From an uncultured Dorea sp. (GTDB taxonomy: Bacteria > Bacillota > Clostridia > Lachnospirales > Lachnospiraceae): a stretch of DNA of 64,000 nucleotides. The notes beneath the pieces are model-generated. The model was given only the letters and a program-made list of their open reading frames with translations, had not been told where the DNA came from and did not search any database. A program made the translations under genes and the position numbers. The stretch is taken from positions 1 to 64,000 of the forward strand of contig CAJUAM010000011.1 in NCBI GenBank assembly GCA_910584615.1, given 5' to 3'. Below, in pieces: positions 8,940 through 17,225 of the stretch (its first letter is position 1; each line of letters opens with the position of its first letter).

Positions 8940-11900
8940 TTAAATTTTAAAATCTTCTTCCTTCAAGATGATCCTGTCAGAATCATCCGTTCCTTTTCCA
9001 AATACCCTGCGCGCCAGATGCTTTACATTTACACGCTGAGAGTGGGAGATCGCCTCATCCATGATGTCTTTCACTTCTGCGACTGACACCGCATGATCCT
9101 CTCTTTGCATCACATCAATACGACTGTACAATGCCAGTATACCCATCTCATCCAGCTTGTATCCATTCTCCTTCGCGTAGGTCTGACCAAACGTTACCAA
9201 CTCATCATTGATAAAAATAGGCAGTTCCAGCTTGGATGTAAATTTCTTCTTGAAGTCCGGATTCGCTGTCAGAACTTTCTCCAGCGGTTTTCTCTGATCC
9301 TCAAGAACAAACAGCATCTCGCCTGTCTTTCTCTCCATCAGGTAATTAAGTTCTTTCACCGTTCTGGAATTAAGCTTCCCAGCCTTTTCTACGATAATAG
9401 CGCCGCCCTTAAGCTTCTGGATGATATTAGGAAGTTCCTTCTTATTCAACGACTCACCCGTAACGATCGCAACCTTGCCCTGCTTCAGATTTCTCTGTTT
9501 TTGAATCGCCTTTACAATATCTACAGCAAGAACCGTCTTACCGGATCCCTTTCTTCCGATAACAAGAAGATTTCCGGTTTTGGATGTTCCTTCTCTCTGA
9601 GCCCTGCGGTCATTGTCAAGAGCCTCCACAATCTGTTCGCTCATGCCGCGGACAGGAACAAAGTAGGAGAATAGCTTTTTCTGCTCCTCTGTAAGACCTG
9701 CCTTCAGCCCTATCTCGCTGGTAGCACTCAAGTCATAGCGTCCGGTTACTACAAATCCAGTATCAAAAGGTACTCCTCCCCCTCCTTTAGCTTTTTTAAA
9801 CCGCTTTTGTATCTCCTCCTCAGAAGGTTCTTCAATTTCAAGAGGAACCTTTTCTTCTAATTCCTCTTCCTCGAACTCTTCTTCATCGAGTTCTTCTTCC
9901 TCAAACTCTTCCTCTTCTAATTCTTCCGTCTCAAGTTCATCCTCGTCAAACTCTTCTTCATCTGACTCGAAATCATCTTCATCAAAGTCTTCCTCGTCAA
10001 ATTCGTCCTCGTCTCCTATAAAATCGTCTTCGTCAAACTCATCTTCGTCAAAGCCTTCATCCTCAATACTGTCTTCATCAAACTCGTCTTCGTCAAAGTC
10101 TTCGTCATCAACACTATCTTCGTCAAACTCGTCTTCATCAAAGTCTTCGTCATCGAAGTCTTCCTCCTCCGGCTCTTCCTCTATAAATTCATCTTCACCA
10201 AAGTCTTCCTCCGGCTCTTCTTCATCAAACTCGTCTTCATCAAACTCGTCTTCGTCGAACTCATCTTCCTCTGGCTCTTCTTCTATAAATTCGTCCTCCG
10301 CCAAGTCGTCTTCCGGCTCTTCTTCTATAAACTCATCCTCCGCTAAGTCTTCCTCCGGCTCTTCTTCTATAAACTCATCTTCCGCTAAGTTGTCTTCCGG
10401 CTCTTCTTCTATAAATTCATCCTCGGCTAAGTCATCTTCCGCTTCTTCTATAAATTCATCCTCGGCTAGATCTTCTTCCAAGCTCTCTTGTTCCAGTTCT
10501 TCTTCCCCGCCAAGTTCGTCATCAAGAACCTCTTCTATAAGCGGTTCTGTCTCCGCAAAGTCATCCGCAAAACTTTCTATTAATTCATCTGAATCAAAAT
10601 CATCATCTTTTGCCTCTTCCTCTTTCTGGGATACAGGGGTTCCGGAAACTCTGCTTTCAAGCTGTTCCACAAGTTCCAAAATATCATCCGGAAGTCTCTG
10701 AGTTTTCTCTTCCAATATATTTTTCTTGGCTTTTTTCGCCTTAGGAGCATTTCCCGCAGGAACTTTAGACAATTTCTTTTCCGCGGCTTCTTGCTCTGCT
10801 TTCCTTGCTTCCTCAGCGATCCTTGCAGCCTCTTCTTTCGCTTTTTTCGCTTCTTCTGCCATTCTTGCGGCTTCTTCTGCTTTTCTTGCCTCTTCCTCTG
10901 CTGCTCTCTTCTTTGCCTCTTCCTCTGCTTTTCTTGCTTCTTCCTCTGCCGCTTTCTTTCTTGCAGCCTCTTCTGCTTTTCTCGCGGCTTCTTCTGCCGC
11001 TTTCCTTGCCGCTTCTTTTCTCTTTTCTGCCTCCTGGCGCTCTTTTTTCAGCCGCTCTTTATCCTCTGCTTTCTGCTTTTTAATCGCATCAGCATTCATT
11101 TTCTGCTTCTCTTCCCACTCTTGAAGGATATCCTCTATCTTCATCTGGCCATTGGCTTTAAGCTCTTCGTCCCTGTCAGCCATTGCTTTTTCTTCCTGAT
11201 TCAATCCTGCCGCCATTGCGACACCGCTTGCCAGCGCCTCTTCAAGAGTTGCCCCTGTCACAATTCTGGTAATAGGCGCACGAGGTTTTTTCTTTACTTC
11301 TTCAGGCTCTTCTTCCGTTTTTTCTTCCACCGTCTCTTCTGATAAATCTTCTGCGCTTTTCTCTATAGAAGGGGCAGTCTGTTCCTTATCCTCTTCCTTT
11401 TCTTCCGGCTCTGTCTTTTCCTTCAAAGCTTCTGATTCGCGTGTCTCCTCCTTTGATTGCTCCACGCCGCTCTCATCGTTTGTATCATCCTCATCATCAT
11501 CCTGTCCGGGAATCACGATATCCTTTGTCTTCTTACCCGTATGTCTGTCATACTTCTCCTGCTGCAGCGGCGTAAGAGGCTTATATTTCATCTTAAGTTC
11601 CATTGCAAGGTAGACATATTTGCCCTCACTGAACCACAGGATCAAATCATCACATTCCTCCAGGCATTCCCTTACCATACCCGCTTCATGATACATCTTC
11701 GCCAGCTCATACGCCCACTTTTCAATATACTCTGCCTTTTTAAATTCCTCAAGAGTCGCGATCTGCTCCTCAAGCGGCGCCCTCTGAGCTTTCAGAATCC
11801 TATATTTTAAAATATACTGATTCGGATCCTTCGGTGCCAGCTTAACAAACTCTTCATAACAGTCTGATGCTTCATCCGGGTCATTAACTTTAAGTGCTAA

Positions 11901-12146
11901 TGTTGCCAGCCGATAGACTATCTTCCTGCTTCCCGGCGAACGGTCAAATGCCATAAATAAAATATCACGGCTCTTTTGAAATTCCCCGCAATTTTCATAA
12001 ACTTCACTAACAGTATTTAACATCGACGCATTCTTTACCCTGCGCCAATCAATTGTATCCGCTATCTCCATCGCTTTCCGATACTGCTTTTTTTCCGTGT
12101 ATTCAAGAAGCTGTTCTGTTTTTACCCTATATTCATATTTATCCAA
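8940..12146 (-). CDS. TPR, acidic-repeat protein with a C-terminal CbxX/SpoVK-like AAA domain
   Basis: A 1068-residue protein of unknown function. Residues 1-190 are helical and TPR-like (DPDEASDCYEEFVKLAPKDP). About 360-460 are Ala/Glu/Lys-rich coiled coil. About 515-775 are extremely acidic, with repeats of AEDEFIEEEPE and DEDEFDED. The last 270 residues resemble the CbxX/SpoVK AAA family: Walker A GRKGSGKT is intact (about 864), but the Walker B equivalent reads GGAIIVEKAGKL where the family has IDEA, and an arginine-finger-like site reads KKKF. The first ORF codon is GTG; a TTG at 12146 has better spacing to GAGG. No signal peptide or membrane segment is visible. Confidence 0.75.
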   Translation of the reverse strand: MDKYEYRVKTEQLLEYTEKKQYRKAMEIADTIDWRRVKNASMLNTVSEVYENCGEFQKSRDILFMAFDRSPGSRKIVYRLATLALKVNDPDEASDCYEEFVKLAPKDPNQYILKYRILKAQRAPLEEQIATLEEFKKAEYIEKWAYELAKMYHEAGMVRECLEECDDLILWFSEGKYVYLAMELKMKYKPLTPLQQEKYDRHTGKKTKDIVIPGQDDDEDDTNDESGVEQSKEETRESEALKEKTEPEEKEEDKEQTAPSIEKSAEDLSEETVEEKTEEEPEEVKKKPRAPITRIVTGATLEEALASGVAMAAGLNQEEKAMADRDEELKANGQMKIEDILQEWEEKQKMNADAIKKQKAEDKERLKKERQEAEKRKEAARKAAEEAARKAEEAARKKAAEEEARKAEEEAKKRAAEEEARKAEEAARMAEEAKKAKEEAARIAEEARKAEQEAAEKKLSKVPAGNAPKAKKAKKNILEEKTQRLPDDILELVEQLESRVSGTPVSQKEEEAKDDDFDSDELIESFADDFAETEPLIEEVLDDELGGEEELEQESLEEDLAEDEFIEEAEDDLAEDEFIEEEPEDNLAEDEFIEEEPEEDLAEDEFIEEEPEDDLAEDEFIEEEPEEDEFDEDEFDEDEFDEEEPEEDFGEDEFIEEEPEEEDFDDEDFDEDEFDEDSVDDEDFDEDEFDEDSIEDEGFDEDEFDEDDFIGDEDEFDEEDFDEDDFESDEEEFDEDELETEELEEEEFEEEELDEEEFEEEELEEKVPLEIEEPSEEEIQKRFKKAKGGGGVPFDTGFVVTGRYDLSATSEIGLKAGLTEEQKKLFSYFVPVRGMSEQIVEALDNDRRAQREGTSKTGNLLVIGRKGSGKTVLAVDIVKAIQKQRNLKQGKVAIVTGESLNKKELPNIIQKLKGGAIIVEKAGKLNSRTVKELNYLMERKTGEMLFVLEDQRKPLEKVLTANPDFKKKFTSKLELPIFINDELVTFGQTYAKENGYKLDEMGILALYSRIDVMQREDHAVSVAEVKDIMDEAISHSQRVNVKHLARRVFGKGTDDSDRIILKEEDFKI
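9830..10600 (-). repeat. in-frame acidic repeats inside the TPR/AAA gene
   Basis: Tandem degenerate units coding for (A/G)EDEFIEEEPE and DEDEFDED-type segments. The plus strand therefore appears as long TCTTC/TCATC runs. It is coding sequence, prone to slippage and to spurious antisense ORFs, and may be length-variable between strains. Confidence 0.85.
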
Positions 12147-12203
12147 ATTACTCACCTCAAAATGTATCTTTCATCTGCTCTTACTGTTAAAATTCTTGCT
12201 ATT

Positions 12204-12232
12204 AGTGTATCATAAGGCACCCTCAATGTCAA
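12204..12232 (-). promoter_or_regulatory. sigma-A promoter of the TPR/AAA gene
   Basis: TTGACA at 12227-12232, a 17-bp spacer and TACACT at 12204-12209 on the minus strand, about 58 bp before the start codon of the large gene. Confidence 0.7.
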
Positions 12233-12262
12233 AATATACACTTGATAAATGTAAAATTCCTG

Positions 12263-12303
12263 ACAACAAAACAGCCACCAGAATCCTTTGCTCCAATGGC
12301 TGT
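12263..12303 (-). terminator. intrinsic terminator of the small peptide unit
   Basis: On the minus strand ACAGCCA pairs with TGGCTGT and is followed by TTTGTTG. It lies about 190 bp past the stop of the 31-codon ORF and just upstream of the promoter of the next gene. Confidence 0.7.
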
Positions 12304-12491
12304 TATATTTTTATATTCAGTTTAATTTGCTTCTATCTTATAATTCGGAGGAATTATCTGGATCAACCGTTCCCAAACCTTCAATTATTTTTATGTGGTA
12401 TCTTATTTCAATATGTTCACAGACTACAAATCCTTACTTTCTAACCGGCTTTTACTTCTCCGAATTCTTACCTTTCATACTATTCTCCGGC

Positions 12492-12587
12492 TTATCTTAA
12501 AATACTAGGGTTAAGGCTTATTCTTTGGGAACTCCCATCTGCCGTACCACTAACATATTGAACTATTGTTTCTTTTACTGTGTCCAT
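12492..12587 (-). CDS. small ORF, 31 residues, unknown
   Basis: A 31-codon ORF starting MDTVKETIVQYVSG and ending RISLNPSILR. AGGAGG lies nine bases before the ATG, and a near-perfect promoter lies 60 bp upstream. No signal peptide or membrane segment is evident. About 190 nt of apparently non-coding RNA follow before a terminator; an 8-codon ORF (MKGKNSEK) is the only other start with downstream codons. It could be a small protein, a leader peptide, or the coding part of a regulatory RNA. I do not recognise a family. The 12147-12770 stretch holds nothing else I can identify. Confidence 0.5.
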   Translation of the reverse strand: MDTVKETIVQYVSGTADGSSQRISLNPSILR

Positions 12588-12646
12588 TGGAGTAAGCCTC
12601 CTTCCTTTTATATTTAAAAGATTGCTTTCTTCTTTTTGATGTTATT

Positions 12647-12675
12647 ATAATATCACTGCCCCTTGTATTTGTCAA
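12647..12675 (-). promoter_or_regulatory. strong sigma-A promoter of the small peptide unit
   Basis: TTGACA at 12670-12675, a 17-bp spacer and TATTAT at 12647-12652 on the minus strand, followed by AATAACATC. It is among the best promoter matches in the window. Confidence 0.8.
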
Positions 12676-12770
12676 TGCTTTTTTTGTTTTTTAAATATAT
12701 TTTTATTCTTTACTTTTTCTTGTGCTAAATTATCTGAATTTTATATGTTTTTCTCGCAATTCGCACAATA

Positions 12771-14804
12771 CTACAGAATCAAATCTTCTGTCTTTTTATA
12801 ATCCTTAAGAGAATACGCCTCAATCACATTACCGCTCACAACATACAGTGTATCTTCTATATATAATCCTCTGGCTGCTCTTCCGGAACGTCCGTTGATC
12901 TCTTCAGACATGTTGCATTTAAAGCCGGTCTTCTCATCATAACTGAATAAATAATACCGCTCTCCGCCTTCAGTATTTCCGGCTAATCCAATGAGATTCC
13001 TGTCTGCGTTAATAAGGGCTGCTTTATAATCATAGGACACTTCCGTACTGTATACGTTTTTCAGTACAAGTTTATGCTCCTCTTTTACATCTGTATTATC
13101 AGAAATATCAAACATGCTAAGCTTCACACCATCGGTAATCTGCGCATTTTCATCTACATTCATCCCAATCCCCAAAAGCTTATCCTTTCCGTAAAAATGC
13201 AGATAATCCGAAAAGCCTGGTATCTTAAGCTTTCCTAAGATCTTTGGCTTATAAGGATCAGAAAGATCTACGCTGAATAAGGGGTCAGTCTCCCGGAATG
13301 TCACAAAATACCCTGTATCTCCAAAAAATCTTGCCGAATAAACTCTCTCATCCTTCGCAAGCTTCTTGATAGAGCCGATTGTTTTAAGCTTTTCATTGAG
13401 CACATAGACAGAATTAGTGTCTCCGACCGTTGCCACAATGCGCAGATTCCCTTTGTATTCATCAATAGAAAAAGAATCGTTTATATAACCTTTTATGCTT
13501 CCTTGTACCGCGGATGTCAGTTTCCCATCCTTATAACCGATCCTGCGGATAACCGTCTTTTCCGCTTCGCCCTTATCATTCCATTTTGTCTCGTAATAAT
13601 AGATATTATCATTACTCACATACAGTTCACCGCCATCAGTAAAAATCGCTTTGCTGTCCGCTGTTTCGGACGGTTTTTGAATACTGACTGCCGTAACCAC
13701 CTCATACATGCTTCCACATTTAAAAGGCGGAAGACTGATATCTTTCTCTCTTATCAGACTGTCATTTACCATCGGAATGAATGTCCGCGGCTGATGTCCG
13801 TCAATCTGATTCCCTACATTATAATTGCTGAACAAATACAGGTATCCTCCCGCCATCCTCGAAGAACTGTAACTGCCGCTTTGAGTAACGTTTCCCAGTT
13901 TTTCCGGCTTTTTTGGATCTTTGATATCGCAGGTCACCGCCTCGGTCTTTTCTTTCATTCCTTCTTCATTGCCCAGGAAAATATAATCTTCGTCATAGAT
14001 TTCTTTTGTCGTCTCTTCCTGAACAGGCGTCTTGGTTTCGTAAATACCGGCAATATACACCAGCTTATTCTCTTCCGAAGAAAGATAGAATTCCTGTATC
14101 CTTCTGTCTTTCTCTGCTTTAATCTCTCCCACCTTTTTCAAAGAACCTTTTGTGTCCACGATGGATATCTGTTTTCCGTTTTCTTTCAGTACATAGAGAT
14201 ATCTTCCGTCTGTCTTTACGATATCGCCCTCATCTACCCCCTCCTGACGGACATTGGTTTCAGAATAACTGCTGTCAGCGCTTTTCATATCCTCAGCAGA
14301 TGATACGGCAGTATCCTTGACACCGCTTTCTCTTTCCGCTCCCCCCGAAGACAAAGCTTCCGCAGTTTCTGTCCCCATATCAAAATATTTCGCCTCTTCG
14401 TTTTTCTGCATATCAATCTTAGCTTCTATATAGGAATATATTTTTTTATAATCATCTTCTCCATCGTCGTTTGTTTTCTGGCTTTCTGACTTATCTAAAG
14501 TCTGCTCTTCTTTTACGCCGGTACCGCCTGCGTCAGCTGCCTCTTGCGCAATCTCTTCCGTCCCCTTTTCTGAACTTCCAAAATTGATTCCTTTATCTCC
14601 CGCGATTTTAATCCCCACCGCCAGCACAAGACATGCTGCCAGCAATCCTCCGGCACGGTATATCCTTTTGTTTTTCATCCCGCTTTTCTTTCCTTTTTCC
14701 TCTAATGAGCTTTCAATCTGCTCTGGCATAAGGCTTTTTGGTACTTTGACCTCTTTCGTCTTCTCTTCTATCGTCTTCAGAATATCCTGTTCTCTTTTTT
14801 CCAT
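12771..14804 (-). CDS. membrane-anchored beta-propeller domain protein
   Basis: The 677-residue protein has a cytoplasmic N-terminus of about 48 residues, one membrane segment (AGGLLAACLVLAVGIKIAG), a low-complexity linker, then a long C-terminal region with repeated strand motifs (ADSSYSETNVRQEGVDEGD and VKTDGRYLYVL) typical of the secreted beta-propeller family Beta_propel (PF09826). It begins 15 bp after the sigma factor stop with AAAGGGG before its ATG, so the two are co-transcribed. The topology (short cytoplasmic tail, large outer domain) fits an anti-sigma factor or sensor; that role is inference. Confidence 0.75.
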   Translation of the reverse strand: MEKREQDILKTIEEKTKEVKVPKSLMPEQIESSLEEKGKKSGMKNKRIYRAGGLLAACLVLAVGIKIAGDKGINFGSSEKGTEEIAQEAADAGGTGVKEEQTLDKSESQKTNDDGEDDYKKIYSYIEAKIDMQKNEEAKYFDMGTETAEALSSGGAERESGVKDTAVSSAEDMKSADSSYSETNVRQEGVDEGDIVKTDGRYLYVLKENGKQISIVDTKGSLKKVGEIKAEKDRRIQEFYLSSEENKLVYIAGIYETKTPVQEETTKEIYDEDYIFLGNEEGMKEKTEAVTCDIKDPKKPEKLGNVTQSGSYSSSRMAGGYLYLFSNYNVGNQIDGHQPRTFIPMVNDSLIREKDISLPPFKCGSMYEVVTAVSIQKPSETADSKAIFTDGGELYVSNDNIYYYETKWNDKGEAEKTVIRRIGYKDGKLTSAVQGSIKGYINDSFSIDEYKGNLRIVATVGDTNSVYVLNEKLKTIGSIKKLAKDERVYSARFFGDTGYFVTFRETDPLFSVDLSDPYKPKILGKLKIPGFSDYLHFYGKDKLLGIGMNVDENAQITDGVKLSMFDISDNTDVKEEHKLVLKNVYSTEVSYDYKAALINADRNLIGLAGNTEGGERYYLFSYDEKTGFKCNMSEEINGRSGRAARGLYIEDTLYVVSGNVIEAYSLKDYKKTEDLIL

Positions 14805-14819
14805 AAAGATACCCCTTTC

Positions 14820-15305
14820 CTACTCCAATATAGATTCCATCTTTTCCAATGCACGGCTTCTCTTTGAACGCACTGTATTCGGATTCAGATTCAGTGTACT
14901 TCCGATTTCTCTGCTGTTATAACCGCCAAAGACTGAGAGAGCCACAATTTCCTGCTCCTCAGAAGACAAAACGAAGAATGCTTTCCTCACATCTAAAGCA
15001 ATCCCATAGTCCGGCATCTGTACAGAGACTCCAGAAATCTTTTCCACTTCTCTTTCCTCCTGCTTCTGTCTGTTTCCCGATTCTTTCAGCTTTTTTTTAC
15101 ATGTATTGGCCAGAATCGTAAACATCCAGCTTTTAAACGCAGTTTCTTTTTGCAGCTTACGGATATTTTCATACGCCGCAAGCACGGATTCACTTACCGC
15201 ATCCTCTGCATCCTGCACATTTTTCATCCGGCACAGCGCAAAGCGGTAGAGATCTTTATAAATCTCTTCGTACATCCGCGCAAATTTTTTTGCATCACAT
15301 CTCAT
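14820..15305 (-). CDS. ECF-type RNA polymerase sigma factor
   Basis: This 161-residue sigma-70 family factor has region 2 (YKDLYRFALCRMKNVQDAED, AFKSWMFTILANTCKKK) and region 4 (EEQEIVALSVFGGYNSREIG, NTVRSKRSRALEKM), with no regions 1 or 3. A GTG in frame lies five codons upstream, but GGGAGG seven bases before the ATG at 15305 gives the start. It is followed by a single-pass beta-propeller protein that may control it. The 213-bp gap upstream holds only a weak promoter-like match (TTTACA-N17-TTAAAC). Confidence 0.88.
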   Translation of the reverse strand: MRCDAKKFARMYEEIYKDLYRFALCRMKNVQDAEDAVSESVLAAYENIRKLQKETAFKSWMFTILANTCKKKLKESGNRQKQEEREVEKISGVSVQMPDYGIALDVRKAFFVLSSEEQEIVALSVFGGYNSREIGSTLNLNPNTVRSKRSRALEKMESILE

Positions 15306-15468
15306 ATCCTTTCCTCCCACTGATATATTCTGGCATCGGCTTGTGCAGATATTGAAATAAAGTTTAACATGAAACTAACTATCATGTAAAATATTGTATA
15401 TTTATAAGAGTAAAAAAAATGGGAAACTGTTGCATTAGAAATGAAGAAATTTATTTTCGCAGAAAATC

Positions 15469-15488
15469 GGCCCGGAAGAATCCGGGCC
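15469..15488 (-). terminator. intrinsic terminator of the sugar operon
   Basis: GGCCCGGA pairs with TCCGGGCC around a 4-nt loop. On the minus strand GATTTTCTG follows. It lies 31 bp beyond the dhaL stop, the last gene of the operon. Confidence 0.7.
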
Positions 15489-15518
15489 TGTACTTTTTTA
15501 CTTTGGCAAAACCAGGTA

Positions 15519-16163
15519 TTATTCTGACAGCAGTTCGATCATCCCGTCTGCCATCGTCTGCAAAATAATACAGCAAGATGCAGCTCCGGCATCCAGCACA
15601 CCCCTTGAACGTTCTCCTAGCCTGCTGGAACGTCCGAATTTTGCCACAATATCTTTTGTAGAATCTCTTCCCTTTTCAGCCGCTGCCTTCATCTCTTCAA
15701 GAGCTGCCTGAAAATCCTTGCCGGATTCCGCTGCTTCCTTTAAGACATCCACTGCAGGTGATAATGTATCTACCAATGTTTTATCCCCGACTTTCGCCTC
15801 TATGATATCGCACAATCCCGCGAAGCCTGCTGTCATCATGTCAGAAAGAACCTCTAAAGTAATTTCCTCCGCCTCTTCTCCCGCTTCCGCCATATCCATG
15901 AAAATCGTACCATATATAGGTCCCATAGAGCCGCCGATTTCATTCAGCAGGATTGTTCCCAGTTCATCTAAACCTTCTGTAAAACTAATATCTGCATCTT
16001 TGAATCTGTCCTTGAACACGGAAAACCCTTTATTCATGTTCATTCCATGGTCTCCGTCCCCGATCAGCCCATCTATATCTCCAAGATAATCTTTATTACT
16101 CTGTATTCCTTCTACCATTTTTAATAATACAGATTTACCATTCCTGTTTCTGAATCCACTCAT
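15519..16163 (-). CDS. dhaL: dihydroxyacetone kinase subunit DhaL-like
   Basis: The 214-residue protein is the nucleotide-binding subunit of the DHA kinase family. The Mg-nucleotide aspartates are present (D31, D36 and D38 in DGLIGDGDHG). AGGAGG six bases before the ATG at 16163 fixes the start; the longer ORF is not supported. It directly follows dhaK and ends the operon. No DhaM phosphodonor is present in the window, so the pair may use ATP or a DhaM encoded elsewhere. The substrate need not be dihydroxyacetone: the same fold phosphorylates erythrulose in LerK and DerK. Confidence 0.9.
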   Translation of the reverse strand: MSGFRNRNGKSVLLKMVEGIQSNKDYLGDIDGLIGDGDHGMNMNKGFSVFKDRFKDADISFTEGLDELGTILLNEIGGSMGPIYGTIFMDMAEAGEEAEEITLEVLSDMMTAGFAGLCDIIEAKVGDKTLVDTLSPAVDVLKEAAESGKDFQAALEEMKAAAEKGRDSTKDIVAKFGRSSRLGERSRGVLDAGAASCCIILQTMADGMIELLSE

Positions 16164-16173
16164 AAAAAACCTC

Positions 16174-17169
16174 CTAAAGCTGTTTAAGCCCCATACTGTA
16201 CGCCGGCATATCAATCAGTTCCTTTAACTCTTCGTCAAGCTTCATAACAGTCAGTGTTGCTCCCATCATTTCCAGAGATGTAAAATAATTTCCCACATAT
16301 GCTTTATATGTTTTGATCCCCTTTTCTTTTAAAAGCTTATCAATCTCATCATATAACACATACAGTTCCATAACCGGCGTAGCGCCAAGTCCGGACACAA
16401 GTACCGCGACTTCATCACCCTTTTCAAACGGATAATCCGGCAGCACAACATCAACCATCCTCTTTGCCATGTCTTTCGCGCTCTCTAACTGGCACACCTC
16501 AATCCCCGGCTCACCGTGATGCCCGATTCCCACTTCCATAGTTCCTTCTTTGATCTCAAAATTCGGATGCCCTACTGCCGGAAGGGTACACGGCGAAAGT
16601 CCGATCCCTACGCTTCTCGTATGATCGATAGCCTTCTGGGCCGCATTGATCACCTCGTCTAAGTCCCCACCTTTTGCCGCCTTTGCGCCTCCGACTTTCC
16701 ACATCAATACTTCTCCGGCTACACCTCTTCTTTTCTCTCTCTGATCCCCCGGGGCCGATGCGACATCATCATTAGCAACTACAGTCTTTACAGTTATTCC
16801 GGCTTTTTTTGCCATCTTGACTGCCATTTTTACATTCATGTTGTCTCCGGAATAATTCCCGTACAGACAGGCAACACCTTTTCCCTGATCCGCCGCCTTA
16901 AACGCATCTAAAAATGCTGCTGCCGTTGGAGATGAGCAGATTTCTCCTACTGCCGCCGCATCACAGAGATTTTTTCCGACATATCCGATGAATGCGGGTT
17001 TATGCCCGGAGCCTCCTCCTGTTACCACCCCGACTTTCCCTTCTGGTATATCCTTTGCTTTAACTACTCTTTTATTTTCCGTTGCTTCCACAATTTCTGC
17101 ATGTGCCTTTAAAAATCCCTGCAGCATTTCATCTACAATATCGTCTGGATTATTTAATATTCTCTGCAT
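16174..17169 (-). CDS. dhaK: dihydroxyacetone kinase subunit DhaK-like
   Basis: The 331-residue substrate-binding subunit binds short ketoses covalently through a histidine. The three active-site residues of E. coli DhaK align without offset: His56 in GGGSGHKPAF, Asp109 in NYSGDNMN and His218 in GIGHHGEPGIE. AAAGGAG precedes the ATG. It is 10 bp from dhaL and downstream of transporter, isomerase and reductase genes, so the likely substrate is a ketose made inside this pathway. The exact substrate cannot be read from sequence. Confidence 0.92.
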   Translation of the reverse strand: MQRILNNPDDIVDEMLQGFLKAHAEIVEATENKRVVKAKDIPEGKVGVVTGGGSGHKPAFIGYVGKNLCDAAAVGEICSSPTAAAFLDAFKAADQGKGVACLYGNYSGDNMNVKMAVKMAKKAGITVKTVVANDDVASAPGDQREKRRGVAGEVLMWKVGGAKAAKGGDLDEVINAAQKAIDHTRSVGIGLSPCTLPAVGHPNFEIKEGTMEVGIGHHGEPGIEVCQLESAKDMAKRMVDVVLPDYPFEKGDEVAVLVSGLGATPVMELYVLYDEIDKLLKEKGIKTYKAYVGNYFTSLEMMGATLTVMKLDEELKELIDMPAYSMGLKQL

Positions 17170-17225
17170 TTTATTCTCCTTTACTTTAAATGGCGCATAA
17201 TCAAACAGATCATGCGCCGTTGTTA

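Noticed and set aside
10390..11342. Several long plus-strand ORFs rich in Ser, Phe and Leu
   Set aside because: They are complements of the Glu/Asp- and Ala/Lys-rich repeats of the minus-strand TPR/AAA gene, without ribosome sites; low-complexity shadows.
12288..12500. 70-codon plus-strand ORF in the intergenic stretch
   Set aside because: No ribosome site, unusual composition, and it lies antisense to the well-formed small peptide unit.
15306..15420. Possible sigma-factor promoter TTTACA-N17-TTAAAC
   Set aside because: The -10 is poor and an ECF-type autoregulated promoter cannot be told apart by eye; not listed as a feature.
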